Assembly (NCBI GenBank): GCA_030280995.1
Contig: JASXTE010000001.1
Coordinates: 15,583,106-15,647,105 of the forward strand
Source: Hemileia vastatrix
Lineage: Eukaryota; Basidiomycota; Pucciniomycetes; Pucciniales; Zaghouaniaceae
Length of the DNA: 64,000 nucleotides
Direction of reading: 5' to 3'
Shown here: positions 1 to 10,585 of the stretch, piece after piece
Numbering within the stretch: position 1 is the stretch's first letter
How the letters are laid out: the number at the start of each line of letters is the position of its first letter
The notes under the pieces: generated by a model
Told to the model about the DNA's origin: nothing
The model's input: only the letters and a program-made list of their open reading frames with translations
Databases searched by the model: none
Program-made: the position numbers and the translations under genes

Positions 1-1102
1 GCTTTTAATATTTTGTTTAAATTCATTAAAAATACCATAGGTTTGTCACCATTCAACGGATTATACCTAGTCTTCTCATACAGTCTCTGCTGAGTAAGCC
101 TGAATTTAGAACCTCCAAATTGTTTTTCAATAAGTTGTTTCCATTCAGCCCAAGAGTAGTCTCTACCCTCACTTAAGACAGCTTCAAACCATAATAAAGC
201 AACATCCTTAAATAAAGAAATTAATTTTGATGTTATCTCTTCATCTGGTAACTTATATGAGAATTTCAAGTTGTCAATTCTTTGAATAAAATGTTGCCAA
301 TCAGAGCTGGCTTCCCCATCATAAGTTGGGTACTGATCTATCTTAGGCCAGTTCTTCTGATTGGATTTTATCTCACTAATCTTAGGTAAATTCAACAACT
401 CATTCAATTTTGATAAATGGTCTTGTATTTCTTCCTGCACGGATTTGTGACTTACATTTTCAGATTTGACACTACCACCAGATGGTTTCAATTGTGGTGG
501 TATAGGGAAGGAATGAGATTCACTTTTGCCAATGAAAGTATTATTATTATATTGATTATACTTATGATTATCCTGGTTCATTAGTAGATTGGCAGTTTCA
601 ATCTCAACTTTAGTTAATCTTTGTAGCAACTCAGAGACACTTTGATTTGTCTGTGCAAAAGATAACTTTGTTCTTGATTCAGTCTTTAATAAGTGTGTTT
701 CATATAATGTTTCTAACTCACAAAATTTGTTTGAAAGGTCATTATATTTATTACTCAATGAATCATATTTAAGAGTTAGAGACAAATGTTCTTTCTCTAA
801 TTCTTTATTACGTGTTGCTAATTGAGAAATGTTCAATGTTAAGGATGAAATTGTATCACTAGTGAGTTTAACTGTCTGTTCCTCACAATCAGTCATTCTA
901 TTCCACAATGCTGAAACAATTCTATGGACAGTTGGATTATTGTTAAAATATTCCATGTCCTCCTTTTCAATTCTCTCACTCTCCTGTGAACTTCTCATCT
1001 CACTAGTAGGTGGTTGCAACTGAGGATTAACTGTATTATCATTGTATATAGTACTGTTATTATGGACAAAAGACAAGTCAGGTGTATCTACTCTAAAACC
1101 TT
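1..1102 (-). CDS. Gag (capsid) of element A, 3' end outside the window
   Basis: A frame open from about 1102 to the window edge; the first Met is at 998. The N-terminal half is hydrophilic with heptad-like Leu/Glu/Lys patterning (coiled coil, about 790-650). The region around 410-1 carries the retrotransposon gag capsid pattern, including WPKIDQYPTYDG, SSDWQHFIQRIDNLKFSYKL and QLIEKQFGGSKFRLTQQRLY. The same stretch is found in element B at 12922-13320 with close spacing. Gag would assemble the virus-like particle around the element RNA in the cytoplasm. No stop codon interrupts the visible part, unlike B, so A may be the younger copy. Whether a zinc knuckle follows cannot be seen. Confidence 0.75.
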
Positions 1103-1204
1103 AATTTCTTAAATCCTCCTCTATTTTTTGTACAGATTTAACATCAATAGAATTACCTATATTGTAATTATCAGTATTATGTCTAATCTGAGAGGGTAAG
1201 TTAC

Positions 1205-1751
1205 TTACCAAGGGATGGTTGCCAGTCCTGATTTTTGGCGCTTTTTTCCCTTGTAAGGGTGAGCTGAGGAAGTCAGATGAGGGGGTGGATCCCTGTTGCA
1301 ACTGTGGCTTGTCCACTGTTGGTGAAACCAGTCCCATTTCCATTTGTCTACCAGGATTTTCTCCTGGGAGTGAGTGGACCCTCCTTGGATAGGGGGTTGC
1401 TGATTTGATTGACTGGGCTGGCCTCCCTTTAATTCTGCCATTGCCTGATTCATCTGCTGAAATCCTACCTTGCAATTGTTTTGCAACTGCTCTACCTCTT
1501 TGAACATGAGAGATTTTGATTCCTCTAGCTTCAGAACCTGTTTGGCCAGGTGGGAAAGTTGATCCTGAAGAGGAGGAGACGTCTTTTTGATAGTTATCTT
1601 TTTTAATAGGGCGTCCTTTTCCTCTATACTCATGCTTTCTGGCTGGGGGTACTGTTGTCCCTCCATGGTGATGTCCTGGAAAGTTTTTATTAGCTTTAGA
1701 CCTGGTATTATAAGCAGGCTGTTCACTTACACTATCCTGGGGAGCACTCAT
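1205..1751 (-). pseudogene. ORF1 upstream of gag in element A (coiled-coil protein, frameshifted)
   Basis: Begins at 1751 with MSAPQDS and soon has the YNTRSK motif common near the N-terminus of gypsy Gag proteins. The reading frame then has to shift near 1650-1690 to continue into a helical segment rich in Leu, Lys and Glu (QLSHLAKQVLKLEESK), then a Gln/Pro-rich tail with KWKWDWFHQQW. The same order (coiled coil, Gln/Pro tail, QWKWDYLMNNYQ, HPYQG) occurs in element B at 14315-14788. Both copies end at a shared CCTTGGTAAGTAA string, which may be a splice donor joining ORF1 to gag. Function is unknown; an N-terminal Gag domain is the simplest guess. Confidence 0.5.
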
Positions 1752-1761
1752 ATTGTTCAGA

Positions 1762-3439
1762 ATAACAATATTTTACGTCTACAAAAGGAAAAAACTCTGT
1801 GGAATTAGTAGACAAATAATATTAGCAATTATATTACTAATAAAAAAGCAATGGAGCTTACCCTGAATTTATATCTTTATTTATTTAAATAAAATATAAG
1901 AAAAATTCGAAAAAATCTGTTAAAAATATAATAATAAGTTTAACTAGACCTCTATAAGGTTGAATAATTATCTTACCAAGCTTTAGCCAAATACCAATTT
2001 AATTGGATGTTATATTGGTGTCCAAATACCAAGTGAAATTGGGTTTATATTGGGTACAGTTACTACTGTAAATATCTAATTTTTATGATAAAAAATTAGT
2101 ACAATTATTATAAGGGTTCTTTTCCGCAATCAATGAGCTATGATGACCCACTAATATGCCGCAGACCCAAATATTTGGTTAATTTTGAGTTGTACTAAGG
2201 TAAAAATCACGTCCCAAGGCTTATACTAAATAATAAGTAAAATATAAGGAAAGACCCCCAATTGTCAGTATAGTCTAGTATATAAGTATGATATAATAAT
2301 GTTATTTTATGGTCCTACTACTTATTAATAAATGATTTAGTGATTAAACCTCAGGGGAAGACTAATAGAATAGTTATACTCAAATAAAACTCACAATACT
2401 TGGATTTAAATGCGTGCTAGTGGTGGAAAATAGAAGAATAAAATATAGTTATAGCTTTTATAAAGATAATATCAATTTATAAGGGCTTTATAATATATTT
2501 CTGAATGTTAATAATTGTAGTGTAATGTTTGTTTGAAGTGTAGTAATTGAATGATGATAATAAACCGTCAAAATCCCTCCTTACTTATACCCAAATCCAC
2601 TGGAGTGCACAGACCTTCAATCCAGATGATGTCACTGCTATCCCCGGCAATTACAGCACTGTGAGGGCCCATCACCTCCCCATGGCGTCCACTTCAAGCA
2701 GTTTCAACACCCAGACCTCCAGTAAGGACCCTCCATCACTATTAATAATAACACAGAGTCATACCATAAATAGAAATCCCAGATAAAAGCGGATACCATA
2801 AAGAAACAGGTAAAATAAATAATCAAAAAGAGATTTAATGAAACTAAAAGCATATAAAGGAAACAAATAAAATGTCCAAGCCCCCAATAACATCCCCAAG
2901 CATCCACATTAACGCAAAAACATATTTCCAACCCATAAATCCGTGAATAACCATCCAAGGAAGTAACTTTAGTTGTCCAAACTGGGTGTATGCGCCTGAT
3001 ATAGGTGTCTATGCTTCTGTAGGTGTTGTGAGTCCACTGATTTCGTCCATATGACCTAAAATAAGCAGAAAAACAAAGGTTATAGGCTATTAAGGGGCTA
3101 AAACCCACTTATATACCTAAATATACATAATATACTGCATATTTCACTGAATATGAGATTTATGTATACATATAAGCTTATGTATGTCAATAATTACTTC
3201 ATATCACTTAAGATAAGTATATTATGACTCCATTAACACCTTAATAAGTATTATTAGGCCATGGATAAGCTATTTAAACTATTATAAATTATATAATAGA
3301 ATAATAATTATATATATATATAATAAAATAATATATATTATTATTTTAACCTTATTTTTAAGATATAAGCTTAATCTAGTTAAGGTTATCTTATTTTAAG
3401 CATAAGAAATACTCAGTCCTAAGGATATTTAGGCTGACA
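1762..3439 (-). repeat. 5' LTR of element A (inner boundary uncertain)
   Basis: Noncoding stretch between ORF1 and the outer end TGTCAGCC at 3439. Positions 2985-3439 align with 16899-17357, the 3' LTR remnant of element D, which supports an LTR identity and fixes the outer end. The inner boundary is not resolved because no complete second copy is present; 1762 is simply where ORF1 stops. It includes a GC-richer block at 2570-2740 and an AT-rich palindromic run at about 3285-3345. Confidence 0.6.
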
Positions 3440-3442
3440 AGC

Positions 3443-4993
3443 TCATTGTCTGGATGATGAAGCTTCTGGAGGCTGGTCCAGATTGTGATGTTGTTTTTGT
3501 TTTTTGTTGGGATTGTGGGAAGCACTGTGTTCTTTGAAGTGCATCCTGCTGGAGAGATTATATGGATTGTAATGGGCAGGAATTGGATTAGAGGGAAGTT
3601 CAGAGGAGGAAGAAGAAGAGGCAAGAATGGAGTGCTGGAGGGTGTGCTTAATGATCCTAGACATTTTCTAGTGGTCATCCAACAGGCGCTTTCTCAGGGA
3701 TTTTTCAAAGTCATTCCAATATCCATGGAGGGAAAAGGCTTTTAGCATGTTGGAACACATGGTGCTTAGGTGTTTATTGATGTCTCCATAATCCAGGGTC
3801 AAAGAAGTTTCAAAAGGTTGGCCAGCTCCAATAGTAGATTCAGGAGGAGGGGTGCCAACTAGAAAATAAGAATTGGATCAGTAATTATTTTTGTTGAAGA
3901 AATGGGATGAATTAATTTGGTACTTACAGATTGGAAGCTCATCATATTTGTAAGCAGCCGGAATTTGGATCTCTAAAGATTCTGGAATGGTCATAGTGGG
4001 TGGATCAACCAGGGAAAGATATGGATTCTCTTGGTCTTCCTCTGAAAGATTTTGAGAAGGTGGACTAGGAGGCTGATGTTCCTGGGGCCTAGTTGGAGTA
4101 GCGGGATTTTTGTTGTTGTTGTGGTTGTTATTTCTGTTGGATTCAGCTGGAGGAGGTGCTGGTGATGGAGTACCAGGGTTGTTAAAAGATTGAGCAGGAG
4201 AGGGTGATTAGGAAGCAGATTGATCTCTTCTAGATGTAGCTTTTGAAGGGATGGAACTGTCAATAGAATAGTTGGCTGACAGAGGAGAGGTGTAGTTTTG
4301 TTGTCTTAGCTGGGGACAAAGTTGTGCTTGGGTGCAGTGTTGGGTGCTCTGGTTTCTTCTTGGGGTTCTCTGGCAGGTCTCCTAGAAGTTTGGGAAAATT
4401 TGGAGTTTTTGGACCTTGGAAGGGTGGCTGCATTGCTCTGGGAGCAGTGGGATGTGATTGCGTAGAGTTGTTTTTGTTGATTGATTGAATTTGGCTGTTT
4501 TCTGGTTATTTTTGGAGGTTTTGAGCCTGATTTTCACTGTATAGTGAGGCAGGCAGGCCGCCTGGACGCGGTCTAGAAGCCTGGGAGCTGATCTTGAAGA
4601 TTTTGGAGCTAATTTGGCAGAGATAAAAGAAGTTTCTTGGGAAGCTAAGGCTGGTCTTTTGGGAAGAGTTCTGGAAGCTGAGCTTCTGGATCTTCTGAAA
4701 GGTGCTGAAGATAAAGAGGAAGAGGAAGGACCAAGCTCTGGGAATCTGGTAGGGGATCTGGAGATGTATTTATGAGAAGGTGAAGGAGGAGGAATAGGGT
4801 AGTTGGCATCTCTGTCACATTTTTTCTTTTTGGAGTAGCAAGAATCACAAGCTCTGTTGTAGAATTTGGCTTCAGGAGTTGGAAGAGTGAATGTGCAAGG
4901 TCGGCACATGTGGATACACTGTTTGCAGGCATAATCTTTGGTAGAAGTGAAGCAAGGAAGAGTAGAAGGGTTAAAATCAGGAGATCCAGCCAT
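3443..4993 (-). pseudogene. Z1: spliced zinc-cluster-like accessory gene, broken
   Basis: The start chosen is the Met at 4993 (MAGSPDF); an upstream in-frame Met lies at 5068. The N-terminal part holds two arms of CX2CX6C spacing, CKQCIHMCRPC and CDSCYSKKKKC, the second strongly basic. A Ser/Pro-rich, probably disordered middle follows, then an intron and a C-terminal helical segment with NDFEKSLRKRLLDD. The intron is 3859-3927 (69 nt; GTAAGTACC donor, TTCTAG acceptor) and splicing keeps the frame (phase 1). Three in-frame stops (two before the intron, one after) break it. The layout matches Z2 and the antisense genes of elements 3-5. A regulator or nucleic-acid-binding protein is inferred, not shown. 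Confidence 0.6.
3859..3927 (-). other. Predicted intron of Z1
   Basis: On the minus strand it starts GTAAGTACC and ends TTTTCTAG. The flanking exons join in frame to give ...DELPIFGTPPPEST. Phase 1, like the intron in Z2. Confidence 0.6.
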
Positions 4994-5123
4994 GATCTGT
5001 GGTGAGAAAAGATGATGGAAAGGGATAGGAGGAGATTTTTTGTCAGTGATGGGTAGATGATGAAACAAAGGTGGAAGTTCAGCAGGTTGGCTGTAGAGGT
5101 GTTCTGTATGAAATTGGCTGCGT

Positions 5124-5133
5124 CTATTTTATG
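5124..5133 (-). promoter_or_regulatory. TATA-like box upstream of Z1
   Basis: Minus strand reads GCATAAAATAG about 130 bp upstream of the 4993 start, between the repeat array and the gene. It is a weak match and the area is AT-rich, so only suggestive. Confidence 0.3.
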
Positions 5134-5145
5134 CAAACTTCCGTC

Positions 5146-5651
5146 AGTCCATCAAGACTCTAAACTGAAAAATCTATGGTTCAAGATCAGTCCATCAAGA
5201 CTTTAAAATGAAATCTGGTTTCTGTTAGTCCTCAAGACTTTAAACTGGCTGGTTTCAATATTTTTTCAAGACTAGTCCTTCCAGACTTTAAACTGAACAC
5301 TGTGTTAGTCCCCCAAGACTATAAACTGAGGATTGTTGTTAGTTTAGTCCCCCAAGACTATAAAATGAGGAATGGGTTTGTTGTTGGAGTTGGTTTGAAA
5401 GATTGGTGGAGGGTATCCACAGGGGGAGCCTCCGAATTTAGTAAAGGCAAGTTTGGGGGTAATTGATGGGCTGGCAGCTCTATTTACAATTACCCCAGAA
5501 TTTTAGTTTTTTCTCTGTGTCTTAATATGGTTGATCTCTGGTTCTGGGTTTATGATTTAGGTTTTGAGTCCCCCAAGACTTTAAACTGAGGGTTTTTGAG
5601 TCCCCCAAGACTATAAAATGAGGATGGTCCCCCAAGACTTAAAACTGATGG
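5146..5651. repeat. Nine copies of a short repeat, core AGTCCCCCAAGACTWTAAAMTGA
   Basis: Copies start near 5146, 5189, 5227, 5274, 5307, 5346, 5567, 5599 and 5626, spaced about 27-47 bp apart, with a gap from 5370 to 5565. The most regular copies read GTCCCCCAAGACT followed by WTAAAMTGAGG. The array sits between the 3' end of Z2 and the 5' end of Z1, directly upstream of the Z1 start. It could be a cis-regulatory array, or simple expansion inside a retroelement. Confidence 0.7.
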
Positions 5652-5708
5652 TTGTTTGTGGTTACATCCTATAGAGGGTGTGGTCAATTTTTCTTTTCTG
5701 GATCAAAC

Positions 5709-6469
5709 TCAAGTACTAGTGGAATTACAGACGGAATCAAGAGATGAAATGAAGTGTTCAGAATTATCCTTGAACTGGTGAATGAGGTGTCTTCTGTTCT
5801 CAATGTCCTGTGGATCTCGAGCAGGAGTAGATTGGAAGTAGTGAAGCAGAAGTTGTTTCTGTTGAGATGTGTGTTGTTGGAACTTGGCCTTGATAGTGGG
5901 AAAGTGGTTTGGTGTTGGTGGTGCAATGGATTCTACATTGTTATCATCACTATCAGAAGATGGGAGAACTGAGAAGTCATCAGTTTTAAAGTTGAAGAAA
6001 GAAATGAAAGTTCTTTACCATCAGATGGACCAGTGATGGTGGATCTAGTTGTTTTATGGGTTGTGGCACTCTTCTGGGAAGGGTGAACCTTTTTGATTAA
6101 TCTGGGTATAAGGATGGATGGCCTAGATCTTTTGGTGCTGGCAGAAGATGGACCAGGTTGAGGGGGAGGTGAATCTGTTTCAGAAGATAATGGACCAGGT
6201 CGGTAGCAGGTCTTCTTTCTGGATTGGCAGACATCACAGGACAGTCTGTATGGATGGACAGGAGGTGTGATGGTGCATATTAAATTATTGTCAATGCAGT
6301 ATTGGCAAGGACCCATTTCAGAGGCAGATTTAGGAAGAAGGTTGAACATGGTGGTTTGATGAAGAAATAATGTGGACATTCTTAATTGAAGGGAGGATGT
6401 GGTCTTCCAACATTGGCAGGGGCCTTTGTTGTGTGATTTGGCAATGTTTGTGCATGTGTTAATTGACAT
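5709..6469 (-). pseudogene. Z2: spliced zinc-cluster-like accessory gene (nearly intact)
   Basis: Two possible starts: 6469, which lies inside the neighbouring LTR, or 6349 (MFNLLPK). The zinc module CQYCIDNNLIC - 12 residues - CDVCQSRKKTC has exactly CX2CX6CX12CX2CX6C spacing, as in fungal Zn(II)2Cys6 clusters. However, the basic arm that normally comes first comes second. A Ser/Pro-rich linker follows, then an intron (5969-6018), then a C-terminal part predicted helical (TIKAKFQQHTSQQKQLLLHY), ending at the TGA at 5709-5711. With the intron removed I see no internal stop, so this may be the least damaged copy of the gene type. It is the same arrangement as Z1 and the antisense genes of elements 3-5. 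Substrate or target is unknown. Confidence 0.6.
5969..6018 (-). other. Predicted 50-nt intron of Z2
   Basis: Minus strand: donor GTAAAG, branch-like CTGAT 13 nt before the acceptor, acceptor TTCTCAG. Removing it restores one frame through both exons (...GPSD-VLPSSDSDDN...). Phase 1. Confidence 0.65.
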
Positions 6470-7490
6470 CTGTTAAGGAATTGGGTATTTTTCTGGTTTT
6501 ATTCCATGGATATTGGGTCTGCGGGTATGTGGGTACTATCTTTGGATAGCCCCAGTTTTCTCTATATTTTACGTCTTGTAGACATTTTTCATATTCTAAG
6601 TTTTAAGGGGTCATTTCCTCATTTTTAATTTATAAAAGATAGCTGTTTAATTTTGTTTTTTGTGTTTTACAGGCTAACCTTAAGTCTTGGGGTTAAGTTC
6701 TTAGTACCATTGGATATAGCTAATTTTTCTCTATATTTCATGTCTCAATGTTGTTATAGTGAAATTCCATGTTTTAATGGTTTTAGTAGTTGTAGCTAAT
6801 ATTTCTAAGTAGATTAGTTGTTTTTATTGGTTTTCTGGCTTCAGGGAGGCCAGGCCGCTTCATGCGGCACCTCCAACGTTGGGCGGCCCGCCCGCCTCTG
6901 TTTTAGAAGGTTGGGGAGCGCTTCAGGAGGGTTTTTTATTCAATTTGATGGGTACAGGCGCCAGATTGGTGGGTGCGCATGGGCTCTTAGATAGTGGTCT
7001 GTGTGTACATAGTGAATAAGACAGTTTGGGGCAACCTTAATTATCATACAACCATCCGGAGGTGATATCCTTGTTCCTCACTCAGTTTTCACTGTTTTCT
7101 GGCCACAATTTGGCTGTGTTTGGTGCAAGTGAGTTCTTCATTTAACTTAACTTTGGCAACTGTTTTCTCAGTTATAGTCTTGCAAGCTATAGCAAGTATT
7201 ATTGCTGTCTCTGGTGTGGATTTTCAGCCTACATCAAGTATCTTTGCTGTCTCTGGTGTGGACATTGTTCTACATTTCAGTTCTTTGGTCTGGTAGTCTG
7301 TCTGGTGACTACTATCTTGGCTCATCAAGCAGTCAAGTGTGTTGAAAAGGTGCTTTAGCAAAACAGGAACCAACTTACTTTAGCAAGTAAATCTCACTCT
7401 ATTTTTCTAAAGAGACAGGGGATTTTCTCTCTGGTTTTTCTCCAACTCCCTTGGTCAAGGCCTATAGCTAGTACTATAGGATTGTCTACA
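6398..7490. repeat. LTR of family C (1093 bp)
   Basis: Begins TGTGGTCTTCC and ends GGATTGTCTACA. It matches the split copy at 41050-41293 plus 42785-43632 almost throughout. It contains a GC-rich inverted-repeat block (6844-6900) that stands out in AT-rich sequence, and two copies of a CTGTCTCTGGTGTGGA unit near 7210-7265. Gene Z2 starts within or right next to its left end and runs away from it. By analogy with elements 3-5 this would make it the 3' LTR of a plus-strand element whose pol has been lost, but it could also be a solo LTR. Confidence 0.75.
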
Positions 7491-7495
7491 CCGGT

Positions 7496-8760
7496 TGTCT
7501 AGAAGAAAGAGAAAAGGGAGAAGAAACTAAAAGGAACTAAGGGAAATAATAATATAGATTTTTCTAATAATTGATAGCTTAAGAAAGTAAGGGAGAAAAA
7601 TAAAGAAATGCTACAACATGATTTGAGCAATGACACAACAGTGAGGTTCAATTTATCATATTTAAATATTGTAAGTTATATAGCAGAGCGCGGTTCACAA
7701 TTATAAATATTAAAAGACTTTTAGCAACCTTAGATTATTTATTTATTTTTAAATTCAGACTTATAATGCTAAAAAAATAAAATAAACATAATATATTTAA
7801 AATTGAATTTCAGTTGAGTGTATAATAAGTAATGCAGCTACAGGGGATTATCCAAAGCCTTTTATAGGCAAAGGACCCTCTGAAGCGCCACAAATGAGTA
7901 CTTAAAAAATAGTAATAAAACGAAACAAGAATATAAAAGAATAGAATTAAAACATAGAGATTGAGAGAAAAACATGAAACAATAAACTAAACCTGTGAGT
8001 GAGTAACCAATTTTCCTACCATAAGTTCCCAAAATAATTAGTTAAAATAGTTAGTCACTAAGTAAGGCTGAAACATAAGAACAGTGAGTAAAATAACCCA
8101 AAACAGATATTACAGTGAGATGTAAAGGTTTTAATTAAAACAAATAGAATTATTTTCACACAAAAAATCCATGTAATCAATTCAATACAGTATAAAGCAA
8201 TTTAAATTAATTTTTTTAACTATGTAATTGATTCAATAACTATTTTAATTGAAACAAAAAATTAATTTAATGCTATCTCTAATTTAAAGTGAAAATTTTA
8301 ATAACATTTTATTAAATAAGTGTTATAATTTATTTAATAATTTTGCTGACACAATTAGGGGTCAAAAAAGCGCCCAATATTTTTGTTTAATAAGATTAGT
8401 ATCACCTTATTTAATATATAATTTTAATTAAATAATTTAATTACATTATAAGTTAAATTTTCATTTATAATTTATAATATATGTTTGTAATTAATTAATT
8501 ATTAATTTTTATTTATTAAATACATAGAAATACACCATAATTTATAGAATATATATCATGCTTAATTTAAATGTATAAATAATTTATATAATAATAAATT
8601 AATATAATACTTATTATATATATTTAAAAAAATAAATATATCATTTCATTATGCAATATAAGATTAATTTATATATATCATAAGCATATTTTTATGTCTT
8701 CTTTTAGTTCCAGTAATTTGATGTAAAATTTACTGGGCTCCTGGTATAGCCTGGCTGACA
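7496..8760 (-). repeat. 3' LTR of element B
   Basis: Matches 15634-16898 end to end (1265 bp each) with scattered substitutions and small indels. The outer end at 8760 reads GGCTGACA. The left boundary is placed at TGTCTAG, but a CCGGT string just left of it is also shared with the other LTR, so the edge may lie 5 bp further left. Confidence 0.85.
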
Positions 8761-8836
8761 TTCCTCACTCTAAAAAAAATTATAAAAAATGCAAAGATAT
8801 TTTCTTTTTTTACTTTTTTGACAGAGTAGGAAGATT

Positions 8837-10585
8837 TTAAATCTCCTTGCCAGGTATCCATGCATCATGTTCAGATGATTTGTTCTTATATCTCAATAAA
8901 TATTCAGTACCTCTTTCAGAAGTGATAATTCTATCATTGAGAATTTTATCAATTTCTGAAGTCTTTGTGAATTCCTGAGGGTTTTTATTAGGTCTACCTC
9001 TTCTTTTGGGGAATAAATCACTGTTGGAAGTATAAGTTTTTAGCAGGGAAATGGGGAAAACAGGATGTTTTCTATCAGATGAAGAATATAACACAACTTC
9101 AACTGCATTATCTCCAATAATTCTTTTTACAACAATGGGGCCCACAAAAGGATCTTTTAATTTGTTGTTTCCATGTAAATTGAAGTGGAAAGTAGATATC
9201 AACACTTCATCACCCTTTTAAAATGTGTATTTTTTATGGGATTTATCCCATATCTTCTTTTCATATTCAAATGCTTTATCAATACAGCTTTGAGCATGTT
9301 TTCTGCATAACTGTTGCATTTGCATAAAAGATTTTACACCAGGGTATAGTTCCAACTTAGATAATTTATTATTGAGAATTTGAGCAGGAGTATTTGGGAC
9401 ATAGCCTAACCAAAGCTCAAAAGGCTTTTTCTCAGTGAAAGGATGAACAGTGCTATTATATGAAAATTCAAGACCAGGAAATAGAGTGACTGAGTCATGA
9501 GTAAATCTGTCATTGTCTTAATATTCTAATCCAAAGGCACAATAATTTCTAATCATATCTTCCAGAGTTTGAATCATTCTTTCAGCTAGACCATCAGCCT
9601 GAGGATGGTGAACTGTAGACAACTTTAACTCACAGCCACAAATATCCATAAAAGAGGTCCAAAACTCAGAAGTAAATTTTGGATCTCTATCAGAGATAAT
9701 GGCTTTTGAAAATCCAATAATATTAAATATGTAAGTCCACCATAATAATGCTAATTACTTTGTGGATACATCTTTGTGGGTGGGAATAAACTTGCACATT
9801 TTTGTGAATCTATCCACTATTACCCAACAAGAGTTATAACTGTCTTTACCTGCTACAGGAAGACCAGTGACAAAATCCATGTTAATTATTTGCCAAGGAG
9901 CATCAGGTGCTTCAATATGTTTTAATAACACTGATCTTTTACCTGTAAACATTTTAGATTTCTGGCAGGAATCACAAGATTCAACATATAATTTTGTATC
10001 TTCAGACATATTAGCCCACCAAGCAGGGTTTTTGATTCTAATAAATGTTTTTTCAAGATCAAAATGACCAGCTAATATGTCATCATGACAAAGTTTGAGG
10101 ATAGTTTCTTTCATAGAAGGAGGAATTACAATTACATTAGTAAGCTTTCTTCTATAATATATATAACCATCTTCAATAGAAAACTTTCCCTTAAGCAAAG
10201 CATTTTGATACTTTGCAGGAAGAGTTTTAATCAATGCTTGTATTGAAGCCTTCTTAGAATCATTTAAGATATAAACTAATATATTCAAATCAGAGTCTTT
10301 ATCATATGAATGCAAAATTAATTGTAATAACTCTTCTTCCATATCAACTATAAATATACCATGGATATGAACAGTATCATCTTCAGGTACATAAGCAGGA
10401 TTGGAGTCATTATTTTTCAGAGGCAATCTGGACAGCATATCAACATTGGAATGACCATTTCCAGCCCTATGGATAATTTTCATTCTACCTCTGTACTCTT
10501 GAACAGCAATCTGCCACCTAAACATATGTCTATATGGTGTTTTTAGGTTTAAGGGGTACTTCACAGCACTACAGTCAGTTACCAA
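8837..10585 (-). pseudogene. Integrase and RNase H end of element B pol
   Basis: 10585-10430 reads as the end of RNase H and the tether (RWQIAVQEYRGRMKIIHRAG). The integrase HHCC zinc module is at about 10105-9950 (CHDDILAGHF ... CDSCQKSK), followed by the catalytic core: first Asp in INMDFVTGLPV, second in SDRDPKF and the Glu in DGLAERMIQ (positions 9690-9570, separate frames). The C-terminal GPIVVKRIIGDNAVEV and RKHPVFPISLLK is the GPY/F-type tail (9205-8837), ending in a chromodomain-like LLRYKNKSSEHDAWIP. Stops at about 9755, 9520 and 9218 split the frame. Integrase would join element DNA to the host chromosome. Confidence 0.85.

Larger units (their letters stand above)
1..3439 (-). mobile_element. 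Ty3/gypsy element A, 5' part (LTR, ORF1, gag), cut by the window edge
   Basis: Minus-strand LTR retrotransposon. Its 5' LTR ends outward at 3439, where the minus strand starts TGTCAGCC. It is followed leftwards by a coiled-coil ORF (1205-1751) and an open gag frame that runs off base 1. The gag and ORF1 products are clear relatives of those of element B (12.9-14.9 kb), but the LTR is unlike B's and resembles the LTR fragment at 16899-17357. The outer end abuts the 3' end of gene Z1, so A probably inserted there. Target duplication cannot be checked because the far end is outside the window. Confidence 0.8.

Noticed and set aside
3485..3745. Plus-strand frame of 86 codons
   Set aside because: Shadow of the Z1 coding strand, which has recognisable domains and an intron on the minus strand.
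5146..5651. Spaced short repeats that could suggest a CRISPR array
   Set aside because: Repeat copies and spacings are irregular, there are no cas-like genes, and the surroundings are eukaryotic retroelements.
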